Positions 13,001-26,455 of a DNA stretch of 64,000 nucleotides are shown piece by piece. The stretch comes from Oxyruncus cristatus (Eukaryota > Chordata > Aves > Passeriformes > Cotingidae). The position numbers and the translations under genes are program-made. The stretch lies in NCBI GenBank assembly GCA_013399855.1, contig VXAY01004360.1:715969-779968 (forward strand), in the 5' to 3' direction. The notes beneath the pieces are model-generated. The model made no database searches. It was not told the origin of the DNA and saw nothing but the letters and a program-made list of their open reading frames with translations. Within the stretch, counting starts at the first letter, position 1. Each line of letters begins with the position of its first letter.

Positions 13001-16000
13001 AGATTTGCCTGCACTAAACTGATAGAATAGCAATAGGGAGATGAAAGGCAGACTTTCAAAGCTTTTGTATAAGACATGTTGTACTTGAAGCATGTATAAA
13101 ATCCAACCTTCTGGAAAAACAGTAGAAGGACTGATGCTGTCAGACCATCATATGTGCTGGAGGCAGGAAACCTTTATGGGTGTGCACCCAACAGTTACAT
13201 TTCTTTCCCAAAGTAAAGGCTGAGCCAGATGTAGAAACCCAGTGGGAGATGCTTCCTCTCAGATACACAAGGAACCACCAGTCAAGGCAATAGGGGACAC
13301 CTTGTTTCTGTTCAAAGCAGTTCACAATGCCTGCTCCTGGGTCCTGGGGTACTTGGTTCTACCTCCTCCCAGGCAAAAACCTGCCTCATATGTTCTCTGT
13401 GCATGACCAACCAGTTTTAGCAGTGGATTCTTTTTGCTTTAGACTTCCAATGGGACTTGTCTTCCCAAGTCACTTCTGCATTCTGGTTAGGGCTTCCAAA
13501 ATCTGTTTTCCCACCCAGAGGCAGGAGGGTCACCTGGAGAACCTTCTGTGTGGCAGGGTGACACACTGCTGCAGCCAGGTAGCCTAGGGCTGTGAGAGTC
13601 ACGACAGCCCTCACCCACCACTTCCCTTCTTGGAGCTGTGCACAACAACTGGGGAATCACCTCTTTTCCATGGGGCCTCCAAACATGATGAGACTGGGAG
13701 AAGGAATGTTTTAAAGGAAATAGATGGGGTATCTTGAAGACAATGCCATCTTTAAAATGCACAGCAGTTTCTCACAGAAACAGGCAAAGGCCGTTTGTTT
13801 GAGACCTTTAAAATAATATTGGAAGAAGTCCTAGAAAACAGGGTGGGGAACACCTATGCTTTGAAACTGTGAGTTAATTAATTGCTTGGAGAATTTTGAA
13901 ATGTCACTCATTTTTTATCATAACAAACTTCCCTTCTGCCTTGGACATAGACTTTCCTCTTAGTTACATCAGTATAAATCAGAAACGAATCTGTTAAAGG
14001 TAAAACATTATACTAGCAAAAAAGGTAAATCAGGCATTCAACTATCAATAGCTTGCTATGTTTCTCCTGGATTGCTTAGCTCTTGGACTAAATTTTGCCA
14101 TCAGTTTCAGAAATGTACCTCCCATGTACTTCAGCTGCCATGTACAGAAAAAGTAAAGCAGAATTTGGTTAGTTTGATTCTATGAAAGCTAATTTTTCAT
14201 TGTGCTGACAGTTCAAAGGTCATTAAAGCAGGTCATTAGTTACACTTCCATGTAATTTAGGTGGCCATATCTCAGAGTCTGTCCTTTCTCAATGGCAAAT
14301 AAGTCAGGCTCAAGAAATTTCCATTACTTAGAGACTGACAAAAGAACACATTTGAGAAATCCAGGAATAACTGCAAAAGATGAACTTCTACTAGTAATTT
14401 AATAGTCAACTATTTGTGATCAACATAAAAATAACACCACATAATACAATGAATATGAAATTAATTAAAACTACAGTCTGTGATTATATCTACAGACCTC
14501 TTTTGAATGAAGAGCTGAATAAAGTTTGTAGGAATGATTATAAAATACCTAAATTTTCCAATTTTAAATTCTTACCATGTTATGTGTTTTATTTCTACAC
14601 TCTTCAGGACTGGACTTACATTTCTGCAGTTATAAGGACAAAAACCTTAGGGAGGTAATTTTGAACTCCATTGACCACTGATTGTACACCGTATTTGAAA
14701 AACTAGAGGGTGTATAGATCTAACTTTCAGTACCTGAGTCTTTTCAGATCCTGTAAAAATCTTACTGAGTCTATAAAATTCATCCCAGAGGAAGCGGTGT
14801 AAAGCCTGATGTAATAAAATGTATCTATCTCAATATATGCCTTAGTTAGTGTGTGCAGAAACATCCCTCATCAGTCACTAGTGAGGACATGTTTACTGGC
14901 TGTCTTAAATATCAGCTTGGGCTGATTAGCAATTTTTACAAGCAAGAGCACTGCGTGTAAGAGCATGAAGTCAAACAAAAAGTGGGTAGCTTTGCTAAAC
15001 GCTTAATTGACTGATCAACACAGATGAATGAAGAGCTGAGAAGAAACAGCGAGAGAGTGAATTCAGGACAAGAACAATTATGGGATGACTTGGGCTGGGC
15101 TGCCTAAGTGCAAGAGCTCTGCAGCTGGAGAGGTGGATGGAACAGGAGAGTGCATGGCCAGGTTATTACTCTGTTGCTGGACTGCTAATTAGAAATTTGA
15201 CTTCTTTTCCAGCTTTAGTCCTTCTTTCAGCTTTAGCAGTTTGACTCTATGCTTCATACTAAGCTTGGGAAATAAGAGGAGGCTGCAGCCCAGTACACAG
15301 AGCCAAATCTTTGAAAAGCCCAGATGTGCTCTCCATGCTTATGGAATCCAGCCTCACACAGCAGCAGAAATGCTGCTGAAATGGGCAGAGGGGCTGTGCC
15401 TGAGATATTCCGCCTGTGACCAACAATGCTGATGTGTCAACATGTTCCTGTTATCCAAAATTCTCCTGGAAAGATTTCTGTCCAACCATTATGACCTCCT
15501 GGACATCAGGAGAAACCTCTACGCTGAATGCCACAAGCCAAGAACTTTGCATTTGCTCTGCTGCCCTTCAGGTACTGCAATATGAGGTGTTTCAGCTACT
15601 TTGTTCCTACAGCTGGAGTGTTACAAGCACAGTTCATGTCCATGCGTAAAACATGCTTAAACATACAGAGTAGTTCATCCTACCTGTGAGTCAAGGATCA
15701 TTACTGCCATTTCATAGGTGGATAGCAGACACAAACAGATTATGTGAGACACCAAGGACATACCAGAAAAGGCTGTGGCACTACAGGAGCAGGGACAGCC
15801 TGCTCCAGCATCAAAACCTCCATGCTAAGGAGGGAGTTATTAGTACAGTGAGTTCAGCTACGGATCAAGAAAAAAGAATCAAGCAGAGTGTATACATCAT
15901 CAGGCTTGGATAAACTCACTTTATAGCTGGAATTTTAAAGAATTGAAAGAAAACAAGGATGATGAGACGAATTACATGCTGAGGACTGAAGAGGAAGGAG

Positions 16001-19000
16001 CTCTCAGCTTACTTGCCCCCAGGAAAAGCATGTTGTTTTGCTCACATAAAAGCAAGGCAGAGGCAAGAAAAGACACACCACACAGTACCACACCCTTTCA
16101 TGCTGATAACAAGTCCACAGAAAAAGGTGGCAGTCTTGGAAAGATATTCAGAGAAAGAACTCGTATAACATAGCTCAGGAGGAACAATGGAAGTTGCTAC
16201 TGCACTCTGCGAGGAATAAATAATTCTCTCCTAGGTGATGTGGGGAATGTATGGATGGGCAATGTAGTTTATTTTTATACATTTTTTCTAATTCCATCAT
16301 AACAAGCTGGAATTCTTCTACCTTGAGAAATTATGGGGATATAGGCCTGGGACTAAGATAACGTTAGGTGGTTTTGCCAGAGAATATTTGGATTTTTTTG
16401 CTGAGCAGAAACAAGGACCACACATGGAGTTTTCTGGGGAATGGCAATCTTCTAAGTACTGGCTGTGCTAGTCTAATTTGATGAGGGACAAGAGAAATCA
16501 GGTATTTCTTATCCCAAACACAGACTGGGATGTGCTTAGGGCCTAAGGGACGAGCAATAAAAACCCTTTGCCAATGAGATAAATTATGCATTCTGTGGGT
16601 TAATTTCTGCTATGTTGCATTACAGTCTTTTCCAATTAAAATCTCAGTGAAATTGGCCCCTCTTAAATAAAAATTAGGATTCCGTGACATTTGAGCCATA
16701 AGCAAGGTCACAGCAATAGTTACTCCTTTTTCAGCTTCTCCTCATCTACAGAGAAATGTTGAGGTGGCAAAAATCCACTGCAGCTGCTCGTGGCCATTGT
16801 TCCAAGGCTTTTTGGCACTTTCCTGGATGCAGAGTTGGCCCTTCGAGGCCCTTTGGGATAGTTTTCATGCTGTGCTCTGCTAGCTGATTGCTGTCTGGAG
16901 CCAACTCTGTGAACCTTATTCTAAAATAAAGCACAAATACACAGCGCTTGAGAGACGGAAAGCAAAGGGTCTGGAGTGAGAAATCTCCTTGTGGTCTGTG
17001 GCTTTCAGCTGCTCCCCTGGTAAGTCTCAAAATAAAATATTTGGAGGTGGAGAAGAATAGCCTAACTAGTTTGCCTGGTAAAAATGGTGTGGAGCACAGT
17101 CCCACTCAAGACCTCATAGTCATGGAAGAGGATTACCCACAACATACTCACCCAGCTTTCTTCCAAACAAGGGGAGCAAGACACAGTTTGTCCTTTTTTC
17201 TTTCTTCTCCTCCCCATTCCATGTCCCCCCACCACTACTCAACATGACATTGCATGAAACAAGTCTTCCTAAATATGATCTCTCTTTAGGAAATTACCCA
17301 TGGACAAGGCATATCTTCACAAACCCCATATTCATACATAAAACCAGTGGCTTTCTGGTCCTGGTAAACCCATTTCCCACTAGTGCAGCTACCAAAGGCT
17401 GCTCTGGCAGGGAGCAGTGATCAGGCCTTTGCTCCAGACATGGATACTGGGTTAACACACCTTCCTAGATACCTTTCCACTTCTTTGAAGGTCCTAACTC
17501 CATGGGCGATCTCTAAGACAACTTGCCAATGGAAGCAGCTGGTCCTAAACACTACTCCCCCATTTCTCTTGCAAGAGCCTGCACTGCAGTGGCTGCATCT
17601 CTTTTTTTCTAGCAGCTTAGTTCTTCCTATCTAAGATAACATTTTCTTTTGTAGCTACCCTCCATACATTTGTCAAGGACATATTTGTTGTAAAACTTTA
17701 AAAGATAAGGGGCTCTTTTCTTCAATGTTTTGGGTTTTAATTTTTTTGTTAATATAGTAACCTGCACTAAAGGCATATTTTTAAATTCTCTGAATGTCCC
17801 AGTGACATTGCAAATGATTGCTTTTTAGGCTGCAGCTGCTTTCCAAATTGGCCAGAGCACGAATTTGACAGAAAAAAATATCTGTGAATAACTTTTTTAA
17901 AGCAGGTATTATTAGAAAAAAGAAAAACTAAAAGGGAAAAAGAAATCAGCAGTTGGGAAATACAGTGAGTAGTATCTAGTGCACTTTGCCTGTAAACTAG
18001 AAAATGACCAGTGTTTTAGAATTATACTTACTTACATAGCAATCCATTAGACGAGAAATGCGGTATACTGGTTAACATCGTCTTCACTTTTACAGCTACC
18101 TGGAAGATTTCATTCTGACAAAGGTTCCAGGTGAAGAAATACCTCTTCAGAAATTGCTCTTTGTAGACTTTGCAGGTCAGAGCAAAGAGAAGCAGAGGAA
18201 ATTGCCGAAAGTTTGGGGTTCTGACTTTTACTACAAGAGACTTATCAGGTGAAATGTTGCTCTTTCTGACTGCAGTGGTGCAAAGCACATGGAAGACACA
18301 TTTCAAATGCCAAATACCAATCTTCAGAAATGTGAGACAAACCTTTTTTCTTCTTTGTAGTGTTGTTTGCAAAGTCTCCATTTTTCCTGGTCAGCCTTGG
18401 CTATTGTAATAATGCCTGGAGGATACACCAACCCCAACATGGAAAAAAACTTACACGTGTTTTTCTCTCATTCTCTCGTTGTTCTTCCTTATCTAACATA
18501 ATCTCTTCTTCTATTCCCCAATGAAAGCAATAGGAAATTTTGCTTGTGTACTTCCCCTGTGGTCACTTGTGGGTGGGCATAAATTAAGTGATTATTGCTG
18601 CTACCCTAGTCCCTTGAGGGAGGGATTAAACCAGATTTGAAATCCAGGAAAGGTCAAGGAAAGGAAAATGTGGCACCTGTACATTAACTGAAAGTGCATG
18701 CTGACCTTCCATATGACATGTCAAACACCAGCTGCGCTGTACAGAAACATAATCTTGTTCCCAAGCACCATTCAGTGAAGGCTCAAGGTGGATTTTTTTT
18801 ATTCCAGTTACTTTTCACTTCATTGTGCAATGCAGTATTTACTCCCATAGCCTCACAGTCAGCTGTTTTCCAATTCTGTAATTCGAGGGAAGTCAATAAA
18901 TGGTTGTTGGAGAGGAAAATCATCACAATCAAATAAATGCTCTCTTTCAACATGTACATACAGGTAATGGTTTTCAAAAGAAAGAGTGTGAACAACAAAA

Positions 19001-19384
19001 GCAGACTAAACCCTAAAATTAATCAAAATTTCAGCAGTAGGATTCAGCTTGCTAGTTAAACTACTCCTTTACACAGGGGTTTAGCAAGGTCCCTGCATTG
19101 GAACCATCTCAAATTCCTGCAGAGACCATGTGAGCATTGGAGCCTCTCATGACCATTCTGGCCTCTGTCAAATTAACAAACCTAGTTTTATTGCCTCTGC
19201 ATCTTGGTGTAACTAAAAAGCCAGACCCACTGAAGTGTCACCAGACTACACAAGCAGTCATGCATGCTGCAAACCATCCCTCTCCCTCTCTATTCTCTCC
19301 ATCTTCCTGGACATGGGAAGATGTTAATGAAACATTTTAAGCAGTTAAACCATGGTGTTTCACCATGGCAAATTCTGTTCCCAG
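10086..19384. other. Unique DNA, no gene seen
   Basis: No gene is supported across this stretch. The longest open frames are a minus-strand one at 12234-12695 (153 codons) and a plus-strand one at 12329-12667 (112 codons). They overlap antiparallel, have no recognised motif, and are most simply a stop-poor patch. Other frames (for example 16746-17105 and 16948-17247, again antiparallel) are similar. No repeat family was recognised. Confidence 0.5.
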
Positions 19385-19440
19385 TGTAGTGACTGCTGTG
19401 TGACAAGCTACTTAATATCCCCAGGCCTTATTTTACACTG
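19385..19440 (+). mobile_element. Possible MIR/CORE-SINE remnant (weak)
   Basis: A short run reads like the middle of MIR: GCTGTGTGACAAGCTACTTAA followed by a CC-rich stretch and GGCCTTATTTT, compared with the family's 'gctgtgtgacc...aagttacttaacctc...cctcagttt' layout. Only about 50 bp match and the rest is not recognisable, so chance resemblance is possible. Just downstream, a 12-base unit (CTGGTAAAAAAT) is duplicated at 19464 and 19480. Confidence 0.25.
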
Positions 19441-20005
19441 CTTACTGTCTTCTACAGAGACATCTGGTAAAAAATGAGGCTGGTAAAAAATACCCAGATC
19501 ATTACCTCAGCAGTACTTTATGCCCATTTTGTATTGTTACAAATGGCACTTAGAGGTGCTGAATAAAGGATATTTATCACTTGCTATATGGACACAGAGA
19601 TGTTTTGATCTTGTTGAGGTTCAATTACTTACATACAAGATGGCACGATATCTACAATTCTACAATGACTCAATTTCCTCATGTGTTCAAAGAAAAAAAA
19701 AAGGAAAAAAAAGGAAATGTTAAGCAAGGCCTGGCGGTATATTTCATCAAGACATTTTGCAGGGTGGATCTCAACTCTTTTCTAGACTTTACCTTCCAAA
19801 ACTCTAAGTCTCTTGCACTCTACCAAATTAGTACACAATTAGCTGGATAAATAACACCGATCTTCTTAATTTCTACCTTTCAAAGAGTTGCTTTCAGATC
19901 GAGGAGAACATGGGAATTTGCCTTAAACACAAGCAACGATTTTAAACTAAAAAGGAATGTAAAAGAATCACCTTATCATCTGACTGATCAAACAGATCCT
20001 TTTCT

Positions 20006-20050
20006 TGTGTGTATGTGTATGTCTGTGTGTGCGTGCGTGCGTGTGTATGT
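20006..20050. repeat. GT-rich microsatellite
   Basis: Interrupted (GT)n with GTAT, GTCT and a GCGT-containing centre (GTGCGTGCGTGCGTG). It is an alternating purine-pyrimidine sequence with Z-DNA potential, likely polymorphic in length. Confidence 0.9.
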
Positions 20051-22628
20051 TTTAAAGCAGGTAATTAATTCTGGTTTTTAAGGAGAGAGAAAGGATATAT
20101 ACTAGGTTCACCGATGGGGCTATCACCTGCCATTTTATAACTGGTCTCAAATGATCTTTGTAAGAGATTTCTTGGCACCTTGTGCCAAAACACTTTTTTC
20201 CTGACAGTAAACAGGTTTCACTTCTGTGTTCAGGAGGAGTCAGATCTAATCCTTGACATCATTAAAATGCCTCTAGAATACCCACTGTGTCATTTCTATA
20301 TATTTATTTCATAACGTGAGTTCCATATACACCAGTCCATAAAACTAACTCCATAAAAACATACTTTCAGGGAGGACTGTGGCATTGAAAATAGATCTCT
20401 TTTTCAGAAAAGGGTTTGAGCTGATTCATTTAGATCCAGGTTGGAACTTGCACAGTCCAAAGTTCAGCTTGGCACTTTGTTTTGGTCCATGGTCAAATCC
20501 CTCCAAATTTCCCAGCCACTCACTTCCCACTTTGCCTTGGTGTGGGTGGTTCAGACTGCCATGGACTGGCCCCTCCTTGGAGCGTTTAGCTCTGTCTTGT
20601 GCTTTGTGCACATGCTCACAAACAACTGAGTTGAACCTCTTGCTCTGTCTGAATTTTGCATGCAAGCAATGCATGCCTTTTTCAACATGGTCTTCACAGA
20701 TGCTCTTCAGTTCTGGAAGGTGGATTGTCCACAATATTTTTTCCCACCATAGCTTGTTTCAGTGAAGTCTCATTACCATCTGCAAACTGGCTGCAGAGGG
20801 GTCTGGGTCAGGCTACTACTGAAAACAGCAGCAGAGTTCAAATCCCCACTTCTATAACTGTATATTTTAACTCATTATCACACTTTCTACAATAAGAACT
20901 TTTTTATTCTCTCCACTGCCCAGAGTCGTTCACAGTTCATTTACTTGGCATGATAACAAAGTCAGGCAATGTTATCTGAAATAAAATCATGCCAATCCAT
21001 GGCTGAGCAGCAGAGAGAGCCAAGTTGCCTTCTGATTCTCTGAGTGAGTGAGTGACGAGATGGGGTAAAAAAGACTCTGTCTCATGTGTTTCTCTGTAGT
21101 GACTTGACTACCCTGAAAGTCTCTGATAGATGGTTTTCAGAGAGCAGGCTGAGCTGTCATGAGGAAGGAATAAAGTACCACATTCTCATAAGCAGCCTTC
21201 AAAATGCCCCACCTGTGAATTCATAGCTTTGGCATGCACCTCCCTTAGCTTGCGCTTGGCAGCATCTGTAGGTAGACATCCCACACTGCACGCAGGGCTA
21301 AACAAGGAAAAATAGGATTCTAGTACAATTACTAGAATCAAGTGTAATTCTAGTACAACATGGTGTTATAACTGAGCCCGGAGTATGTGCATCTAGAGGA
21401 CACTTCCCTGCATAGAAATGATTTTCTTCCCTTTCACACACGCCGTTGAATACCCTACTTAACTCCCGACACTGCCTTTACCATTCATTTGCTGAATCTC
21501 CCCTCACCTGTACTTAGAAGTTTCAGCTGCATATCTTCCCAATCATTTGTCAGTGATCTCCTACTCTCAGGGAGGCTTTTAAAGAGTTAGGAACCAGACT
21601 TTCCCCTCTGGCATCAACAAGGGCAGAGTCCATCCAGAAGCCACTCCTGCTGTCAGCAGTTCGCAGAGTATCAGCAGAGCAATTAACCTAATGCCAGAAA
21701 TGATAACATGCCCAGCCCTTGCCTGTTCCACCCATATTTTGCTCCCAACAAAGTGCCATAGCATTCACTGCTAAGTAGTTTATTGAACCTTCATTTAATC
21801 CTTATGCCTAGCTGAGGCTTTAAAATATGGAGCTTTCTTTCTGCAGAAGTTAATTATATGAACAAGCACTAGTGACTGGGATAAGCAGCATAATATGGCT
21901 GACACGCAGGGCTTCCTGAGGTTAAGCCTGTATTGCCACCTCATGTCATGACTTGGGCTTCCTTTTTAGTGGTCCGTCAGCTAGTTCTTTCCCACTGCCC
22001 TTCAAACAGCTTTTCTTCAGGGACACTTTTTTCTATGCAAATGTTTCCAAAGAGGGAAACTCAGAAGAGCCACAGTCCAGGTTTGGGTGTTGCACTCTGA
22101 GAGGAAGGCAATCCATGGCAGTGACAAGAATTATTTGGCAACAGGGTGTCTTTGACCCTGACCGAGGAGTTCAATCTTCTTCCTGTTCTCTCCTTCCATC
22201 CCTCTCCAAAATGCATAGGGATACTTCAAGTGCTTCATGCAAGTCGGAGCCTAGCTAAAAGAGGTATGTGGAGACATCGTATAAAAGAAAAGTGTAGTAT
22301 AACTGACAAGAATATTTTTAAATAGTTCCTTTTAAGCAATAACTATGAGCTTCTGAAGTGACAGTTCATGAGGAAATGAGCATCTACAGAGCCCAGATGG
22401 AAAATTCATCATCCCTATTTTTTACAGGCAAAAGTTCAGACACCTTTTGGGGTTTTTTTTGGCAGTAATGAAGAGATGAGGTCACTGAGTGGACAAAAAT
22501 AACTATCAAGCCACTAGAAAAGTTACAGGTTAGACTGATATTCCCACTGATATGGGAAATCTATACTTAATTTCCATAGACAATACCCTTGTACCTCATG
22601 CATCCAGTATTCCCCCAGCACTCATGAC
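20051..22628. other. Unique DNA, no gene seen
   Basis: Contains antiparallel unrecognised open frames at 20379-20765 (plus, 128 codons) and 20426-20734 (minus, 102 codons). The minus-strand peptide is rich in K, H and C but matches no family I know. The hairpin cluster at 21316-21358 is listed separately. A GGGG plus T8 low-complexity stretch lies at about 22449-22460. Confidence 0.5.
21316..21358. repeat. Hairpin plus third copy of its arm
   Basis: GATTCTAGT (21316-21324) and ACTAGAATC (21331-21339) form a perfect 9-bp stem with a 6-base loop. The sequence ATTCTAGTACAA, covering most of the left arm and part of the loop, occurs again as a direct copy at 21347-21358. The order is motif, inverted motif, motif, as in the cluster at 3210-3245. 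Confidence 0.85.
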
Positions 22629-23130
22629 CACAGAGTCAGAGAATGCTGGGTTGGAAGGGACCTCAAGGATCACGTGGTCCAGCCTTTCTTAGCAAAAACA
22701 TGGTCTACACAAGATAGCCCAGCACCTTGTCCAGCTGAATCTTAAAGGTGTTCAATGTTGGGGAAACCATCACTTCCCCAGTGAGTTTATTCCAACAGCT
22801 GATTGTTCTCATTGTGAAAAATTTTCCACTTGTGTCCAATCAGAATATTCCCAGAACTAACTTTTATCCATTACCCCTTGTCTTTTTCATGTGATTCCTT
22901 GAAAACGAAGAGTCTCCATCTTCTGTCTAGCCACTCTTTAAATACTGGGGCACAGTCTCCTCTAAGCCTTCTTTTCTCCAGGTTGAATAAACCCAGTTCT
23001 CTCTCAGCCTTTCCTCATATGGCAGGCTTCTCAGTCCTTTGGTCGTCTTTGTGGCCCTTCTCTAGCTGCTCTCCAGCCTGTTCACATCTTTAATGTTATT
23101 TCTCAGCTCTGGAAGTGTTTTTCTTGTGAC
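22629..23130 (-). mobile_element. CR1 LINE fragment, 3' end plus end of ORF2
   Basis: Read on the minus strand this is a 5'-truncated CR1 copy. Its 3' terminus lies at the left edge, where the plus strand has CACAGAGTCAGAGAATG followed by GGTTGGAAGGGACCTCAAGG, the reverse complement of the CR1 3' end. Further in, the plus-strand stretch about 22960-23060 (TTCTCCAGGTTGAATAAACCC and CAGCCTTTCCTCATATGGCAGG) is the reverse complement of the conserved CR1 ORF2 carboxyl-terminal region, which encodes a peptide like LPYEERLRELG. The copy is diverged, has stops and frameshifts, and is inactive. The internal end near 23100-23130 is approximate. Confidence 0.9.
22880..23100 (-). pseudogene. CR1 ORF2 carboxyl-terminal remnant
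   Basis: This is the coding part of the CR1 fragment. On the minus strand a frame gives LPYEERLRELG-like and FNLEKRRLRGD-like sequence, the hallmark of the last ~100 residues of CR1 ORF2 (endonuclease plus reverse transcriptase polyprotein). The catalytic reverse transcriptase and endonuclease domains are absent because the copy is 5'-truncated. The frame is not maintained to the family's usual stop. It is a non-functional relic. Confidence 0.7.
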
Positions 23131-25841
23131 TAACCAGGCCATTTTTCTACTGATGTAGGAAGAGCTCTGCTGAAGGGTGGAAGGATCCTGAGCACACAAG
23201 CCCCTACAGGGAAGTATGCATTTGCATTTTATCATTTCAAACAGAACTGTGAATATAACTGGTTTTTTCAGATGCCTGGTTATGACAAAAAAAAAAAAAG
23301 TATTTAGATTTCATGTTTAAAATCTCTCTATTCTCCCACTGACCCTAAAATGACCATCATCATTTAACGTGTTTTAGTATCTAGTTTTAGTCACGCTGAA
23401 TCTGTCTGTTTTTCTGTCCAAGAAGTTAAAATTCTTTTTATGGATCTTGGATTGCTTTTGTAGGTTTGTTTTTTTTCACCTAGACTAATTTTAAACATGA
23501 TTTATAAAATATTTGATGCTTCCAATCCCTTCTGAGAATACAGATATTTTTATCCTTGATTTCAGAGAGAGAAAAAAAAAAAGAGACCACAAAATCAGGG
23601 TTTAAAACCAGCATCCCCTTCCTTTGTTCATTCCTTTATTATTTTCCTATTTCTAGCATGTGGCTTTCCCCTCTAACAGTGTATAATTCTTAATATATTC
23701 AGCAGGAAAAAAAAGGACTTTTCAGCTGTATATGTGGAGTCTGAAAATGACCAAGGAAGCTGCCTGAACTCTCTTACAACCTAAAACTCCTTAATGGTTC
23801 AGCCTTCCTATGGACTGAACAAGGACAGCCATCCTTGCAAACAGACATACTTTCCAACTGCATTTTTGCCTAGAAGAAAAAGATTATGAATTATTCTCTG
23901 TAATCATAATCCTGTATTATGGCTCCTGTCGGCTTATATTATATGCAAGTAACAAACCTATCTCAGTCCCACACATTTTAGAAGAGAACAAAACCCCATG
24001 AAGTATAAATAACATTAGCTGAATGGAACCAAAATAGCCATCCATCTAGCAAGGAGAAAACCACACTTGATCTAGGGATAAGGACTATATTCTTCTTGAT
24101 CTGGAGATTAAAAATATATCATATCTAATATGAAACAAAGGCAACACTATCCCCAGTACAGAGGTGAAAACCATAACTTCTAGAGTAAATCTGAAAGGAT
24201 AAAGGAGTTACTAAAAAATCATGTGACTATGGGTCCTTGCTACCATTTTGCCACTTGTCAGTCTACTATTTTCACAATTTTTAATGTTTCTTTTCTTTCA
24301 TCTTACACGGTACACTATATATTAGGGCTCCTTAAAACATCCCGTGGAAAATCTTGGCACAAATGACAATCTTGACACAATGCCACCTCCAGCCCACCCC
24401 TTCTGCTGCATGTACCACCCCAGCAGCAGATGCATTCTCACCACCAGGGTTCCCTTCCTTGTTGGGTGTGTGGTGTATAATCATGGTATATAACAAAGCT
24501 ATTATGTGCACAATGATGAGTGCTTTAAACTGGCACAAACCTACTCAGGCACTGAGAGATGGAGACATGGGTCTGGGTGAAAGATTTTCTCCCCAGGTTA
24601 GTCTGTAGGTGGATTTACTCTGTAGGTGGCCATGCAAACAGTTGTGCTGCATGTCCACAGGAAATGGATGTACAGCTGAGCTCTGTGAGACAGGGAGACC
24701 GTTTTTAATCATCTCTTCAAAGCTCACACATTAAGTGGAAGTACATAACACACGGTCTTTACAAAGGTCTCCAACACAAATTCACTGAACTTAAGGTGAT
24801 ACTGCTGTAAAAAAGGTTGAGACTGGAATAATAATTCATCCTCATGCTGTCTCCTGCTCTAGTCTCCTCATGACTCTGAGCTAGTGCTTAAGCATAGGTC
24901 AGATAATTTTGAAAGTCCATTCTGTTCCCTTCCCTGCTGCATGTGGTTTCTTTTATTCTCCTAACCTCTTCTATATTTACCCTTAGTCATCTGTCCTTTT
25001 CCTTTTCTCTAACAAAAATGGCTAGAGAAAAGTGTTTTCTATTATTGTCTCCCTTTGATGCCTCCACAAGACTCAACAGGCATCTCTGGTGATGCTGATG
25101 TGAATCTAGAAATAAAAATACTGTGAAGTATACTGTGAAAATACTCCAAAATATCCCCCAAATGGCAACCAACATTTTATTCCAGTCAAAATTATTTTCC
25201 CTTCTATTTTTCTGTGTGACCAATGAACCAATCCCTTCTTTAGCTTTGGCAATTCCCTCCCACCAACCACTTACCCTCACTCTTGGTCTTCCTTCTACAT
25301 CTCCTAGACATCCTCAGGTGCCAGGACAGATTTAACATCACCAAAGATAAGAGCTTTCCAATTATTAGCTACAGTGTTAAATGTAAATTGCCTTAATCAA
25401 TAATACAGTGTTGTGTATAAATAATGAGTGCTGTGTACACACAGCTTCACTCAACAAGATGGAGTAGGACATAGGCAGGAATTTGTGATTTTGTCCGCAG
25501 TGGTGGTTGCTCAAGAAAGACAGGTTCAGTTCAACTAATAGACATCCTCTTCCTTAGGATAAAGTGCAGACGGGACAGACATCTACCTCCAGCAGCCTGA
25601 AGTACAAATTTTAACTTGTGATACTCACAGCTGTAATCACAGTGTGTAAACTGACTGGTGTTACTGTTACCTTCATGAGAATCCACTCACAAGCTCATCT
25701 CCCATTTAATCTAGAGAGGTGAAGATCTAAGTGAAAGTTGCAAGAAGTTGCTGTATGCCTTCCTATATTGAAACAGAAACAAAAAGTCTTTCTAAAATTT
25801 CATACAGATGGTTTTCCTAAGATTGTCTTGCATGCAGTTTT
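23131..25841. other. Unique DNA, no gene seen
   Basis: AT-rich sequence with A-runs at 23287-23299 and 23572-23582. A 10-base unit (CTGTAGGTGG) is repeated with period 17 at 24603 and 24620. Open frames are below 100 codons and unrecognised. Confidence 0.55.
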
Positions 25842-25881
25842 ACATGTGTGCACACACACACGCGCATGTGTGTGCACACAC
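25842..25881. repeat. TG/CA palindromic microsatellite with CGCG centre
   Basis: ACATGTGTGCACACACACAC is followed by GCGCATGTGTGTGCACACAC. Purines and pyrimidines alternate almost throughout, and the tract is largely self-complementary. This is one of the strongest Z-DNA or cruciform candidates in the window. Confidence 0.85.
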
Positions 25882-26109
25882 TCTGTCGTGTAGATTTTTT
25901 CTTCCCTCATGCATTTCCTCCTTCCTGAAGTAAATACAGTTTGTGGATGAAGAAATATAGGTTTGCAAGCTTTCCAAGATAACATCATGGTCTTGATTAG
26001 ACCACATTTCCAGAAAATGAAAAGCAACATGCTCTTTACACTGCTGTATCTCAGGAAAAAATAAAATATGGAAAGCTGCCATAATGAGTCTTATGCAGCA
26101 AGTCGCAGA

Positions 26110-26455
26110 AGCTTTTGAGGGACAAGGTGGATCAAATCAGGTTGCAGAGCTGAAGGCTGTCCAGATGGCTTTAGATATCTGAATGAGAGAAATGGCCAAC
26201 ACTCTACCTCTACCCTGACTCGTGGATGGTAGTAAACTCTTTGGACCATTTTTGGACCAATGGAAAAAGTCCAATTGGCAGCACAGAAGTAAGCCCATCT
26301 ATGTTGCTGAATTGTGGCAAGATATCTCTGCCCAGGTAGAGAGGTTGACTGTCAAAGTACACCATGTGGATGCACACCTACCCAAGAGCTGGAGTACTGA
26401 AGAACATCCAAACAATGGACAGGTAGATCAATCTGCCAAGATTAAAGTGTCTTAG
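26110..26455 (+). pseudogene. pol: ERV-L-like pol remnant: RNase H carboxyl-terminal part
   Basis: RNase H would degrade the RNA strand of the RNA-DNA hybrid during reverse transcription. Visible landmarks are QVAELKAV near 26130-26160, a DSW motif near 26217-26226 that corresponds to a catalytic aspartate region, and further on AELWQDI and VKVHHVDAHLPKS, typical of the end of the ERV-L RNase H domain. These landmarks lie in more than one frame: there is a stop after the first block (near 26179) and a frame change soon after the DSW motif, and the last block ends in a TAG at 26453. The amino-terminal part of the domain is missing. It is non-functional. Confidence 0.8.

Noticed and set aside
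20379..20765. Antiparallel open frames of 128 and 102 codons
   Set aside because: The minus-strand peptide looks somewhat protein-like (K/H/C-rich) but matches no family I know, and its partner is equally long.
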